In this document: positions 1-7,792 of the stretch, in pieces
Layout: each line of letters starts with the position of its first letter
How positions within the stretch are numbered: the first letter of the stretch is position 1
Source: Acidilobaceae archaeon
GTDB taxonomy: Archaea; Thermoproteota; Thermoprotei_A; Sulfolobales; Acidilobaceae
Assembly (NCBI GenBank): GCA_027044005.1
Contig: JALUDK010000329.1
Location: forward strand, 1-26,558
Reading direction: 5' to 3'
Length of the DNA stretch: 26,558 bases
Made by a program: the position numbers and the translations under genes
Notes under the pieces: model-generated
Databases searched by the model: none
Told to the model about the DNA's origin: nothing
What the model saw: the letters and a program-made list of their open reading frames with translations, nothing else

Positions 1-315
1 GTCTTCACCACTCCCGGCGTGGTTATGGAGGTTAGGGATAGGGATAGTGTTAGGGTTCTTGAGGAGCTAAACGCCTCTGGCCGGCTGAGTATAGTGGAGC
101 CCCCGAGGAGGGCCCTTGAGGCGGCTAAGAAGGCTGGGGTCAGGGGGCTTAGTAGTGTTGATCTTGAGGTTCTGGCCTTAGCATTATACTTGAGGGACCT
201 TGGCTGCGTGCCGGTGATTGCTACCGACGACTATGCCCTACAGGAGGCTGCATCCCGGCTGGGGGTGCCATTTTCTAGGATAAGATATAGAGGCGCCAGG
301 AGGCCCCGCATGTAG
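1..315 (+). CDS. PIN-domain ribonuclease, Nob1-like (5' end outside window)
   Basis: The reading frame is open from base 1 and runs to TAG at 313-315, so the N-terminus lies upstream. The visible part resembles the back half of an archaeal Nob1-type PIN domain: a TTPGVVMEV stretch, then LSSVDLEVLALAL with acidic residues, then VIATDDYALQEAASRLGV, which carries the paired aspartates expected in the metal-dependent active site. Nob1 cleaves the 3' end of 16S rRNA during small-subunit maturation. Most archaeal Nob1 proteins continue into a C-terminal zinc ribbon; this one stops right after RIRYRGARRPRM with no cysteines following the PIN domain. It could therefore be a ribbon-less Nob1 or another stand-alone PIN nuclease of the same family. 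It is followed after 13 bp by surE on the same strand. Confidence 0.75.
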   Translation, partial: VFTTPGVVMEVRDRDSVRVLEELNASGRLSIVEPPRRALEAAKKAGVRGLSSVDLEVLALALYLRDLGCVPVIATDDYALQEAASRLGVPFSRIRYRGARRPRM

Positions 316-328
316 TTGGGTGCGCTCT

Positions 329-1150
329 ATGGTTGATGCTAGCAAGATACTGGTTACTAATGATGACGGGGTGCACAGTTATGGTCTTAAGCTACTCTAT
401 GATGCCGTGAGGCCACTGGGCAGGGTATACGTCGTCGCCCCCGAGACTCCTAAGAGTGCTAGTGGCCTTGGAATAACGCTCCATAAGCCCCTCCGTCTCG
501 ACAAGATCGAGTATTGGGATATAGAGATCTACGTTACCAACGGGACGCCCAGCGATATAATCTACCTCACAGTCAACGAGATAGCACCACGCATAGACTT
601 GGTGGTCTCCGGTATAAACATAGGCGACAATACGAGTATACAGGTTATCCTATCCAGCGGCACGATAGGGGCCGCTGCTCAGGCATCCCTACTCAACATA
701 CCCTCCATAGCCTTCAGCGCCGATATAGACAGTGCGGACGAGCTCCGAGACCCGGTCTACTCGGCCTTCCTAGTAAAGATCAGTAGGGTTATAGCTAGCG
801 AGGTCCTGAAGCGCGGCCTACCCCGGGGTATAGACCTTCTATCGGTTAACTATCCAAGGGTGATAACCCCTTCAACCCGTGTCAAGGTTGCTAGGCCTGC
901 TAGGATAAAGTTCGAGCAGAAGATCAATATAAACTATGACCCCAGGGGAGCCAGGTATTATTGGCTCTACGGCAAGATCGTGGAGCCCGAGCCAGGCACC
1001 GACGTATACGCCCTGAAGGTCGAGAAGGCAATAACTATAACGCCGATCAACCTGGACCTCTATACTAATGACAAGGCCTCGCTGAGGGAGGTGGAGGAGC
1101 TTGCGGATAGGATCGAGGAGGTGCTAGGCTCTCAGCTTGAAGAGGACTGA
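329..1150 (+). CDS. surE: SurE-type 5'/3'-nucleotidase (survival protein)
   Basis: This is a SurE-family metal-dependent phosphatase that removes phosphate from nucleoside monophosphates. The N-terminal ILVTNDDG motif gives metal ligands D12 and D13. S43 in the TPKSASG loop and N97 in VVSGINIGDNTS complete the set, with spacing matching characterised bacterial SurE proteins. The rest of the core (YVTNGTPSDIIYL, SSGTIGAAAQASLLNIPSIAFS) is typical. An in-frame GTG lies at 320, but I place the start at ATG 329 because a GGGTG Shine-Dalgarno at 318-322 sits at good spacing and the protein then begins near the usual family start. The last 27 bp overlap the end of the convergent methyltransferase gene. 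It is probably co-transcribed with the upstream PIN gene. Confidence 0.93.
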   Translation: MVDASKILVTNDDGVHSYGLKLLYDAVRPLGRVYVVAPETPKSASGLGITLHKPLRLDKIEYWDIEIYVTNGTPSDIIYLTVNEIAPRIDLVVSGINIGDNTSIQVILSSGTIGAAAQASLLNIPSIAFSADIDSADELRDPVYSAFLVKISRVIASEVLKRGLPRGIDLLSVNYPRVITPSTRVKVARPARIKFEQKININYDPRGARYYWLYGKIVEPEPGTDVYALKVEKAITITPINLDLYTNDKASLREVEELADRIEEVLGSQLEED

Positions 1151-2281
1151 GCCTATAAAGAATCCTGGGGTGCCGTGCCTGTTAGGGTGGAACCTGAGGC
1201 CCAGCCTGGTCCTTAGCCCTCTACCGACCCATCCTGGTATCCCTGCTTCGGAGAGTCCCTGCTCCAGCCCGTACCGTATATTTGCCTCGTTCTCCAGCGG
1301 CGTTAGGGTGCACGTAGAGTAGACTAGCCTGCCCCCTTTCTTGAGGAGTTTCAACGCCTCCCTTATGAATCCCCTCTGGTACCTGGCTAGAGTCACCGAG
1401 TCTTTGAGTGTCTTCTTGTCCCGGATCTTTGGTATGACGCCTAGGTTTGTACAGGGCGGGTCTATGACTATGGCGTCTATCTTGCCTACCAGGCTTGGGT
1501 GTGTCTTTGTTAGGGCTCTCGAGTCTGCCCCTATGATCTCTACGTTGCCTAGTTTTAGCCTCCTGATTGTCTCCCTGAGGGTCCTGGTCTTGCTGGGCCT
1601 ATCTACTGCTATTACTTTTCCCTTGCCGCGCATCAGCTGCGCTATGTGCCCTGTCTTTCCCCCGGGGGCGGCGTTCATGTCTAGTATAACCTCGCCAGGG
1701 GCTGGGTCTAGGATTCTCGCTACGTACATTGATGGTAGGCTCTGCCCGTATATGAGGCCCTCAGTGTAGCCTGGCAGCTCTGAAACCCTTATACTCCTGT
1801 AGAGGCTCTGCTCAACCCTTACAGCTAGGCCTCTCCTGGCCGCCTTCATCTCTGCCCACGACATGGCCGCTACTCCCTGGGCTACTGGGACACCGTTAGG
1901 ATCCACGACGACCACCTTGTCACCCTTCTCTACCCCTTCTGCGTACAACACCCCTGGTGCATAGAGGTTGCTCCCCATCATAACAGCCTCAGCCGCCCTC
2001 TTATCGGCTACCACCTTCTTCCCTCTATCGTCTATATGGTTGGGGCCCTTCACTGGGGCCCATAATGCCTCTGGTATCTCCTCGTCCCTCTCCAACGTGT
2101 ATCCGCGGCTCCCCGCTATCTTGATATATTCGTCAACGCTGATCCTGGCCGTGTTTACCCTGATGTAGAGCCTGTCGGGGGGCCGGGTTAGCCTCCTTAC
2201 TAAGCCGCAGAGCTGCTGCTCTACCTGGCTTAGGACCTCCATCAGGCCTATGTCATAGTCTAGCCTAGTCCCGCAGGCCAT
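1124..2281 (-). CDS. PUA-domain RNA m5C methyltransferase (NSUN6/RsmB-NOP2 family)
   Basis: This is an S-adenosylmethionine-dependent RNA cytosine-5 methyltransferase. Order of parts: N-terminal RNA-binding segment (1-85), PUA domain around 88-165 (KKVVADKRAAEAVMMGSNLYAPGV, VVVVDPNGVPVAQG), then the Rossmann methyltransferase. Motif I is DMNAAPGGKT (201-210). Motif IV is DPPCTN with C277, and motif VI is STCTL with C324. In this family the TC cysteine is the nucleophile attacking C6 of cytosine and the PC cysteine helps release the product. The PUA-before-MTase layout is that of NSUN6-like proteins, which in archaea and eukaryotes methylate tRNA C72, so tRNA is the likely substrate, although I infer this from architecture only. 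It starts with ATG just downstream of the preceding nitroreductase and may be co-transcribed with it (12 bp gap). Confidence 0.92.
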   Translation of the reverse strand: MACGTRLDYDIGLMEVLSQVEQQLCGLVRRLTRPPDRLYIRVNTARISVDEYIKIAGSRGYTLERDEEIPEALWAPVKGPNHIDDRGKKVVADKRAAEAVMMGSNLYAPGVLYAEGVEKGDKVVVVDPNGVPVAQGVAAMSWAEMKAARRGLAVRVEQSLYRSIRVSELPGYTEGLIYGQSLPSMYVARILDPAPGEVILDMNAAPGGKTGHIAQLMRGKGKVIAVDRPSKTRTLRETIRRLKLGNVEIIGADSRALTKTHPSLVGKIDAIVIDPPCTNLGVIPKIRDKKTLKDSVTLARYQRGFIREALKLLKKGGRLVYSTCTLTPLENEANIRYGLEQGLSEAGIPGWVGRGLRTRLGLRFHPNRHGTPGFFIGSVLFKLRA

Positions 2282-2293
2282 CTCCCCTTTCCC

Positions 2294-3037
2294 TTACACG
2301 CCGGTGAATCCCTGCTTGCCTAGCAGCTTTTTCATTTCCCTGCTCCTGGCGTCGAAGTAGCCTCCTCTGGCAGCGTATCTTGCTATTATGTCGATCCAGC
2401 TTCTCCTGCGTGATATCCCTTTCATTGCTTCCTTAGCCTTCTCAAGGTCCTCGGTACTGTAGTCCTTGTACTCGTCTACGTGTATCATCATCTCTCGGGG
2501 GAGCCTCGGCCTTAGCCTCGGGTTCTCTGCTGGTAGCCCTATGGTTAGGCCGAAGAGCGGATACGTCTTGGGCGGTAGGTTGAGTAGCTTTATTATGGTT
2601 GCTGCGCTGTTCTGCACTGCCCCTATGAAGCATGTACCGTAGCCTAGGGATTCTGCCGCTAAGGCCATGTTCTCTGCTGCTATTGCAGCGTCTATAGCGG
2701 CGAATAGTATTAGGGCGTAGTCGTCCTCTGCGTGTTCTATTTTCGAGTGTTCTAGTATCCTGTAGAGCCTGTATAGGTCGGCGATGTATATGTAGAATAG
2801 GCTCGCCTCCGCCACGTGGGGCTGCCCTATCTCCTCTGCTATGACGCTTCTCTTCTGATTATCGTCTATCCGTATCGCTGTCCATAGGTGTAGTGTTGCA
2901 TCTGTAGGCGCCCTCTGCGCCGCCCTCTCGATTGCATCCACGTGTTCCTCGGGGATCTTATGCCTCTTGTATCTCCTTATCGACCGGTGGGCTAGTATTG
3001 TCTCTATCACACTGTTTACCGAGTTCACTCTCGGCAC
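2294..3037 (-). CDS. Nitroreductase-family flavoprotein
   Basis: This is a nitroreductase-fold FMN oxidoreductase using NAD(P)H; the physiological electron acceptor is not predictable. The N-terminal HRSIRRYKRHKIPEEH segment is the FMN-phosphate-binding start of the family. AAQRAPTDATLHLW, then AAENMALAAESLGYGTCFIG, then LFGLTIGLPAENPRLRPRLP with the usual C-terminal substrate/FMN loop follow in the expected order. The 247-residue length is normal. The listed GTG start overlaps the upstream gene by 13 bp. An internal GTG at 3010 would give MIETILAHRSIRRYK, closer to the canonical family start, and a TATA-like GGATAAAAG at about 3040-3048 on this strand would place a transcript start near 3018, so a shorter leaderless form is possible. 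Confidence 0.88.
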   Translation of the reverse strand: MPRVNSVNSVIETILAHRSIRRYKRHKIPEEHVDAIERAAQRAPTDATLHLWTAIRIDDNQKRSVIAEEIGQPHVAEASLFYIYIADLYRLYRILEHSKIEHAEDDYALILFAAIDAAIAAENMALAAESLGYGTCFIGAVQNSAATIIKLLNLPPKTYPLFGLTIGLPAENPRLRPRLPREMMIHVDEYKDYSTEDLEKAKEAMKGISRRRSWIDIIARYAARGGYFDARSREMKKLLGKQGFTGV

Positions 3038-3636
3038 CCTTTTATCCTGGTTATAGTGGATTGAAGCTGGCTCTCTGGGATCCGGGCTACATCTATGTCT
3101 ATGAGGTCTATGTTTCCGTCCTCAGCTACTCTGCATACCTCATCGCCTAGCGCCTCATAGTTTATACCGTATCTGTCGTATCCCTTCAAGTCGCCGAACG
3201 GCGTCTCTTGCCTTCTAGACTCTATGAGTATGTATTCTATATTGGATGCTAGTGTCGTTATCGATTTCACATAGTTTATAGGCTTCTCTGGTATCCATCT
3301 TCCATCCCATACTATAACTGTCCCGAGCCTGATTCCGTATTGCCCGATCATCTCAGCTAGTATAGCTGCTGAGACTGAGGGTACTGGGACTGTATACTCA
3401 AGCACCTCGAAATCTAGCTTTCTAGCCGCGTCGACTGCCCATGGTATGGTGCTCCTCCTCACACTTAAGACGGGGGTCGACCTAGACGCTATGCTGGCGA
3501 GATCCCTAGCAGATCCTAGGGGGACAGCTCTTGCCCCACTGCCTCCTGAGATCGGGATTGTTATATAGTCTGCAATACTGTCTACAAGCTTAACTATCTT
3601 GTACGACGTCGCATTGCTAGCCTTGACCCTCAACAC
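3025..3636 (-). CDS. Conserved-looking protein of unknown function
   Basis: I do not recognise this 203-residue protein. It looks soluble, with no signal peptide or membrane helix, and has alternating hydrophobic strands and helices suggesting an alpha/beta fold. Segments that might be functional are PISGGSGARAVPLG (about 29-42), VIVWDGRWIPEKPINYV (about 107-123), LIESRRQETPFGDLKGYDRYG (around 137-157) and IDLIDIDVARIPESQ near the end. The start is GTG at 3636 or TTG at 3633, supported by GGAGG at 3643-3647 on this strand. A TATA-like element lies at about 3674-3682. Its 3' end overlaps the start of the nitroreductase gene by 13 bp, so the two are probably translated from one mRNA and may share a pathway. 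Confidence 0.7.
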   Translation of the reverse strand: MLRVKASNATSYKIVKLVDSIADYITIPISGGSGARAVPLGSARDLASIASRSTPVLSVRRSTIPWAVDAARKLDFEVLEYTVPVPSVSAAILAEMIGQYGIRLGTVIVWDGRWIPEKPINYVKSITTLASNIEYILIESRRQETPFGDLKGYDRYGINYEALGDEVCRVAEDGNIDLIDIDVARIPESQLQSTITRIKGCRE

Positions 3637-3782
3637 TGGCCAGCCTCCATGCTAGGCCATGTTGTTTGGGGGTGTTAAGTCTTGGAGTATTGCCCGGGGG
3701 CACGGTCGGGCCATTGACCCCCGTTCATCCCTCTGCGGTATCACACTATGTCGGCCTCGTCATCCCGCCATGTATATATACG

Positions 3783-3829
3783 CCATAAAAACCGTTATAA
3801 ACCTGGATAGGCGCCTAGACATATTAATC
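3783..3829 (+). promoter_or_regulatory. TATA-box cluster upstream of the solute-binding protein gene
   Basis: Three AT-rich elements lie in an otherwise GC-rich 246 bp gap (3637-3882): CCATAAAAAC at 3783-3792, GTTATAAACC at 3794-3803 and CATATTAATC at 3820-3829. The second is the best TATA match and would start a transcript near 3825; the third would start one near 3851. I see no coding sequence in the gap apart from an unconvincing 60-codon open frame. Confidence 0.5.
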
Positions 3830-3882
3830 CTGGTAGCCTAGGGGGACTGGGTAGGTCGAATCCCTATTATGGTGAGGGGAAA

Positions 3883-5349
3883 GTGGGTAGGCCTAACTAT
3901 ATAATGGTGCTGGCCATCCTCCTCGTAACCCTAGTTCTGACCCCAATGTTTGCAGGGCCAGCATCCGCAAGGGACTTCCCAGAGGAGGAGTACGAGAATA
4001 CAATCTACATTGGAGCGTCTGTCAGCCTTTCGGGGGACTACGAATTCGAGGGAGGCCAGGCGCTGTGCGGCATGAAGGCTGCTATAGACTGGATAAATAG
4101 TAATGGCGGAATCGAGATAGCAGGAAAGAACTGGTTCTTCAAGCTAGTGTTTGATGATGACAAGTCCGATCCTCAGAAGGCTGTCGAGATATACAAGTCG
4201 CTCTACGACCAGGGTATCAGGTTCTTCCTGGCACCCTATAGCGAGAGCCTGGCTAACGAGGTTGCAATAGCTCTAAACAAATACGATATAGTACTAATGC
4301 TCTACGGCCCATCAAGTGATAGATTAGCTAGACAGTACAAGAATACTATTCAGATCTCGTCTACTACCTATAATAAGTACCATAATCTTTTCAACATGTT
4401 GAAGGATCTAGGGGCGAAGAATGTGATAATAGTATCCGACGGCTCGGCTTATGCAGCCAACTCCGTGAAGGCAGTGATCAGGGCAGCCAATAACGCTGGT
4501 ATAGAGGTCTCGGCAACAATAAACTACCTTGGAGAGGGTAGTGTCAAGAAGATGCTAGATACAGACTACAAGGGCCAATACTCACTTCTTCTAATACTAA
4601 GTGATTCCCTATCAAGGTTTAAGGAGATCGCATTAGAGGCGTACAACAGTCTTTCCGCCTTCGAGATGGTGGCTGGGGATGTTATTGTCTCGTTCCCCCA
4701 CTTCTACCTGGAGATCGGGGGATCCAGGGCCGAGAACGTAATGGGAATCACCGAGTGGGAGGAGAGGGACTTGTACTCCAAGGAGATGGCTACACAGTTC
4801 AAGGCTGATTGGTATGGCCCCGCCAATACAACCGAGTGGACGAAGTACTACAGCAAGTACTGTAAGACAGGTGTCCCTGGCAGCGTCGCCGCCTCTGCCT
4901 CAGCGGCAGTGTTTGCCCTAGCCAACTATATATACTGGGCTGGCTCCACTAACCCGGCTGCGGTCAAGTCAAAGGCGCCCGAGATATTCATGTTAACCTT
5001 CTATGGCCCAATAAGGGTGGATGATAAGGGGTACCAGGTAGGGCATATACCCTTGATAATCCAGTGGATAGAGGGTTACAAGAAGATCGTGTACCCGGAT
5101 AAGTACGCTGATGCCGAGCCTAGGTACCCGGCATCTAACTGGATGGAGAGGGGCGTCACCAAGACAATGTCAGAGGAGAAGGCTGGCGAGGGGCAAGGCC
5201 AGGCAGAGGAGACAGTCCAAACCCCGGTCCAGACAGGTGCTGAGGCAGGAGAGCAGGCAGAGGGCGGCTTCCCCGTAGCCGTTGCCGCTGCTATTATTGT
5301 ACTTGTAGCTGCCATAGCCGGGTTCATGGCTCTGAGGGGAAGGAAGTAG
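3883..5349 (+). CDS. Branched-chain-amino-acid-type ABC solute-binding protein, membrane anchored
   Basis: This is an extracellular ligand-binding protein of the LivJ/Peripla_BP_6 type. Residues 1-29 form a signal peptide with a hydrophobic core and an ASA cleavage site. IGASVSLSGDYEFEGGQALCGMKAAIDWIN is the typical first lobe, and VFDDDKSDPQKAVEIYKSL the typical hinge-proximal segment. A glutamate/glutamine/alanine/threonine-rich linker (about 427-460) leads to one C-terminal transmembrane helix (about 463-483) and a basic RGRK tail, the usual archaeal way of tethering a binding protein. The GTG start is fixed by GGTGAGG at 3871-3877. No permease or ATPase gene lies beside it, so it is an orphan here; its transporter would be elsewhere, or it acts as a receptor. 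The ligand is likely an amino acid or similar amide, but this cannot be settled from sequence. Confidence 0.88.
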   Translation: MGRPNYIMVLAILLVTLVLTPMFAGPASARDFPEEEYENTIYIGASVSLSGDYEFEGGQALCGMKAAIDWINSNGGIEIAGKNWFFKLVFDDDKSDPQKAVEIYKSLYDQGIRFFLAPYSESLANEVAIALNKYDIVLMLYGPSSDRLARQYKNTIQISSTTYNKYHNLFNMLKDLGAKNVIIVSDGSAYAANSVKAVIRAANNAGIEVSATINYLGEGSVKKMLDTDYKGQYSLLLILSDSLSRFKEIALEAYNSLSAFEMVAGDVIVSFPHFYLEIGGSRAENVMGITEWEERDLYSKEMATQFKADWYGPANTTEWTKYYSKYCKTGVPGSVAASASAAVFALANYIYWAGSTNPAAVKSKAPEIFMLTFYGPIRVDDKGYQVGHIPLIIQWIEGYKKIVYPDKYADAEPRYPASNWMERGVTKTMSEEKAGEGQGQAEETVQTPVQTGAEAGEQAEGGFPVAVAAAIIVLVAAIAGFMALRGRK

Positions 5350-5375
5350 AGGAGATGCTTCGCCTATCTCTGCGC

Positions 5376-5390
5376 GTTTTTACCCTTATC
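5376..5390 (+). terminator. Probable T-rich archaeal terminator
   Basis: A T5 run at 5377-5381 followed by pyrimidines lies about 27 bp after the stop of the solute-binding protein gene and before the TATA box of the next gene. This is the usual form of archaeal intrinsic termination. It is weak and unproven. Confidence 0.35.
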
Positions 5391-5408
5391 CTCAGGCTCT
5401 AGGCAATC

Positions 5409-5448
5409 CTTAATATGCACCCTCCGGCATTATCCATAACTATGGTGG
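5409..5448 (+). promoter_or_regulatory. Promoter and Shine-Dalgarno of the fbp-tpi unit
   Basis: CTTAATATGC at 5409-5418 is a TATA box predicting a transcript start near 5440. GGTGG at 5444-5448 is a Shine-Dalgarno site 7 nt before ATG 5456, which fixes the start of the aldolase/phosphatase. Confidence 0.55.
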
Positions 5449-5455
5449 CTACCTT

Positions 5456-6613
5456 ATGGCTGAGGAGAGGGTTACTATCAGTGTCATAAAGGCTGACATA
5501 GGGAGCCTGGCGGGGCATCATAAGGTTCATCCTGACACTATCCTGGCCGCTAGCAGGGTGCTCGTTGAGGCTAAGAAGAATGGGAAGATAAAGAGTTTCT
5601 ACGTTACCCATGTGGGGGATGACCTACAACTCATAATGACTCACTTTAAGGGGGTTGACAATCCTGAGGTACACGAGATCGCGTGGAATGCATTCAAGGA
5701 GGCTACAAAGGTTGCCAAGGAGTTGGGCCTCTACGCGGCTGGCCAGGACCTTCTAAGCGACGCGTTTAGTGGGAACGTCAGGGGTATGGGGCCTGGAGTC
5801 GCTGAGATGGAGTTCGTTGAGAGACCATCCGAGCCGGTTATAGTATTCATGGCAGATAAGACTGAGCCCGGAGCGTTCAACCTGCCCCTATACAGGATCT
5901 TCGCCGACCCGTTCAACACTGCTGGCCTTGTTATAGACCCTCGGATGCATGATGGCTTCATTTTCCAGGTTATGGACGTCTATGAGGGCCAGGTGGTGGA
6001 GCTTAGCCTACCCGAGGAGATGTACGACCTCTTAGCCCTGATAGGCACACCCTCCAGGTATATAATAAAGAGGGTATTCAGGAAGAGTGACAGGGAGATA
6101 GGGGCTGTTGTCAGCAGCGAGAGGCTAAGCCTCATAGCTGGCAGGTACGTTGGTAAGGATGACCCGGTAATGATAGTTAGGGCCCAGAGCGGGTTCCCAG
6201 CGGTAGGCGAGGTTCTAGAGCCCTTCAGCTTCCCCCACCTAGTGGCTGGGTGGATGAGGGGGAGCCACCATGGCCCACTTATGCCAGTTGGCCTCAAAGA
6301 TGCCAAGATGACCAGGTTTGACGGGCCGCCCAGGGTAGTCGCCCTAGGCTTCCAGATAAAGAATGGAGAGCTGATCGGGCCAGCAGACCTCTTCGACGAT
6401 CCTGCCTTCGACGAGACCAGGAGGCTGGCCCAGCAGATAACCGATTACATGAGGAGGCACGGGCCGTTCATGCCACACAGGCTAGGCCCCGAGGAGATGG
6501 AGTACACCACGCTACCAGAGGTCCTCGAGAAGCTGAAGAAGAGGTTCAAGCCAGCTGACCTAGGCTACAAGCCCCACGCCAAGACCGGGGATAGCGGCGA
6601 GATCCACGACTAG
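5456..6613 (+). CDS. fbp: Fructose-1,6-bisphosphate aldolase/phosphatase (class V FBPase)
   Basis: This bifunctional archaeal enzyme makes fructose 6-phosphate from glyceraldehyde 3-phosphate and dihydroxyacetone phosphate: it condenses them to fructose 1,6-bisphosphate and then dephosphorylates it, committing carbon to gluconeogenesis. The N-terminus ISVIKADIGSLAGHHKVHPD carries metal-binding Asp and His residues. HVGDDLQLIMTH, QDLLSDAFSGNVRGMGPG, EPGAFNLPLYRIFADPFNTAGLVIDP and the C-terminal RFDGPP region are family hallmarks. Y231 and K234 in GRYVGKDDPV match the catalytic tyrosine and the Schiff-base lysine (Tyr229/Lys232) of the Thermoproteus enzyme by spacing. The 385-residue length is normal. 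Triosephosphate isomerase follows after 17 bp, giving a compact unit in which the isomerase balances the two triose substrates. Confidence 0.97.
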   Translation: MAEERVTISVIKADIGSLAGHHKVHPDTILAASRVLVEAKKNGKIKSFYVTHVGDDLQLIMTHFKGVDNPEVHEIAWNAFKEATKVAKELGLYAAGQDLLSDAFSGNVRGMGPGVAEMEFVERPSEPVIVFMADKTEPGAFNLPLYRIFADPFNTAGLVIDPRMHDGFIFQVMDVYEGQVVELSLPEEMYDLLALIGTPSRYIIKRVFRKSDREIGAVVSSERLSLIAGRYVGKDDPVMIVRAQSGFPAVGEVLEPFSFPHLVAGWMRGSHHGPLMPVGLKDAKMTRFDGPPRVVALGFQIKNGELIGPADLFDDPAFDETRRLAQQITDYMRRHGPFMPHRLGPEEMEYTTLPEVLEKLKKRFKPADLGYKPHAKTGDSGEIHD

Positions 6614-6630
6614 GGGGATTCGGGGGCCTC

Positions 6631-7314
6631 ATGGTGTCCCGGCCAATAGTTGCCGTTAACTACAAGGTTTATCCGTCGGCTTTCGGCGAAGCTGCCTTGA
6701 ATATAGCCAGAGCTGCTTCCCAGATCCACGAGTCTTATGGAGATAGGGTTAGGCTTATACTCGTAGCCCCTCTAGTAAATGCCTCCAAGATTGCCAGCGT
6801 GTACCATGATACCTTCATACAACACGCTGACCCCGTGGGCATGGGTGCTCATACAGGGTATACTCCGGTCGAGGCCCTAGCCTTAGAGGGGATAGCTGGA
6901 GTTATGATTAACCATAGCGAGCATAAGGTCCTCTACCGGGACATGTCGAGTCTCATACCCAAGGCTAGGGAATCCGGTTTAGAGGTGCTCGCGTGCGCCG
7001 ACACGCCGGGCGAGGCTAGTGGTATTGCCTATCTTAGGCCGCATATGATAGCGCTAGAGCCGCCAGAGCTCATAGGAACTGGCATCCCTGTCTCAAAGGC
7101 TAGGCCTGAGGTTATACGTGGTGGCGTAGAGGCCGTGTCTAGAATAGACCCTTCGATACTTGTGCTTGCTGGTGCCGGGATAACTGGTAGAGATGACGCG
7201 GCTAAGGCTGTGGAGCTCGGTGCCCGCGGGGTTCTCGTGGCTAGTGCTGTGATGAAGAGTAGGGACCCCTATAGGAGTATTGAGGAGCTCGTCTTGGGCG
7301 TCCTGGGGGCCTAG
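6631..7314 (+). CDS. tpiA: Triosephosphate isomerase (short archaeal type)
   Basis: It interconverts dihydroxyacetone phosphate and glyceraldehyde 3-phosphate in the cytoplasm. Active-site residues are visible: N10 and K12 in AVNYKVYPS, H95 in VMINHSEHK, and E143 in ALEPPELIGTG (loop 6). GARGVLVASAVMKSRDP near the end is the phosphate-binding region. At 227 residues it is the short archaeal form, about 20-30 residues less than bacterial enzymes, which is normal for thermophilic archaea. It lies 17 bp after fbp and is surely co-transcribed with it. A convergent regulator gene ends 8 bp downstream. Confidence 0.96.
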   Translation: MVSRPIVAVNYKVYPSAFGEAALNIARAASQIHESYGDRVRLILVAPLVNASKIASVYHDTFIQHADPVGMGAHTGYTPVEALALEGIAGVMINHSEHKVLYRDMSSLIPKARESGLEVLACADTPGEASGIAYLRPHMIALEPPELIGTGIPVSKARPEVIRGGVEAVSRIDPSILVLAGAGITGRDDAAKAVELGARGVLVASAVMKSRDPYRSIEELVLGVLGA

Positions 7315-7322
7315 GCTGGTGC

Positions 7323-7670
7323 TTACCCCTTCTCTATCTGATCTTTGAGCCTAGTTAAGGTGTTTAGACACTCGTCTATTAGCTTTAGTAACCCCTCCTT
7401 GTTGACGAAGACTACCTTCCTTGACCTTCCCCTGCCCTCGGGTTTGACCCTATCAGTGTCTAGGATCCCCATGCTCGCCATATCGTTAACTATCCTGAGC
7501 ACTAGCGGGTAGCTTACCTCCAGCCTGGTGCTTATGTCTTTGATCGACAGTCTGCCCTCCTTTAGTAGTATGTCTATTATCCTGGTTGCGAGGTCTGGGT
7601 CTGGAACTGAGTGGCAGTATAGCAGTGATTTTAGCCCTCTCCTTATCGTATCTGCGGCCATCCTCCGCAC
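7323..7670 (-). CDS. Winged-helix transcriptional regulator
   Basis: This small DNA-binding protein carries one winged helix-turn-helix: RIIDILLKEGRLSIKDISTRLEVSYPLVLRIVNDMASMGILDTDRV (about 30-75), followed by a basic wing (EGRGRSRKVVFV) and a C-terminal helix that may dimerise (LLKLIDECLNTLTRLKDQIEKG). It is of the general ArsR/TrmB-like winged-helix kind; the ligand and targets are unknown. The open frame starts at GTG 7670, but ATG 7661 is attractive because GGGTG lies just upstream. It converges with tpiA. It may regulate the neighbouring gluconeogenic unit, but nothing in the sequence shows this. Confidence 0.8.
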   Translation of the reverse strand: MRRMAADTIRRGLKSLLYCHSVPDPDLATRIIDILLKEGRLSIKDISTRLEVSYPLVLRIVNDMASMGILDTDRVKPEGRGRSRKVVFVNKEGLLKLIDECLNTLTRLKDQIEKG

Positions 7671-7699
7671 CCGTATATTGTTATAATGTTACTATTAAG

Positions 7700-7709
7700 T
7701 ATTTAAAAA
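7700..7709 (-). promoter_or_regulatory. TATA box of the winged-helix regulator gene
   Basis: On the minus strand this reads TTTTTAAATA in a strongly AT-rich patch. A transcript would start near 7678, only 8-17 nt before the candidate start codons. Confidence 0.5.
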
Positions 7710-7792
7710 TTAGTACCGGTAAATATATGGTAGTGCCGGTGCCTCTGGGCTGGCCGGTATTATTACCTGCCTCCTAATCTATCACAATTAGA

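Noticed and set aside
3690..3770. Possible minus-strand C/D box RNA (GATGACGA plus CCGA boxes)
   Set aside because: The flanking stem is poor, the D-type boxes are off consensus, and the guide segments match no rRNA stretch I recognise.
3659..3841. Open frame of 60 codons in the gap before the solute-binding protein gene
   Set aside because: It has no Shine-Dalgarno, reads through TATA-like elements, and its composition (MYIYAIKTV, LDILILVA at the end) does not look like a folded protein.
3840..3880. T-arm-like GTAGG-TCGAATC-CCTAT resembling a tRNA
   Set aside because: The T-loop is shifted from the TTCRANN consensus, and no acceptor, D or anticodon arms can be built upstream.
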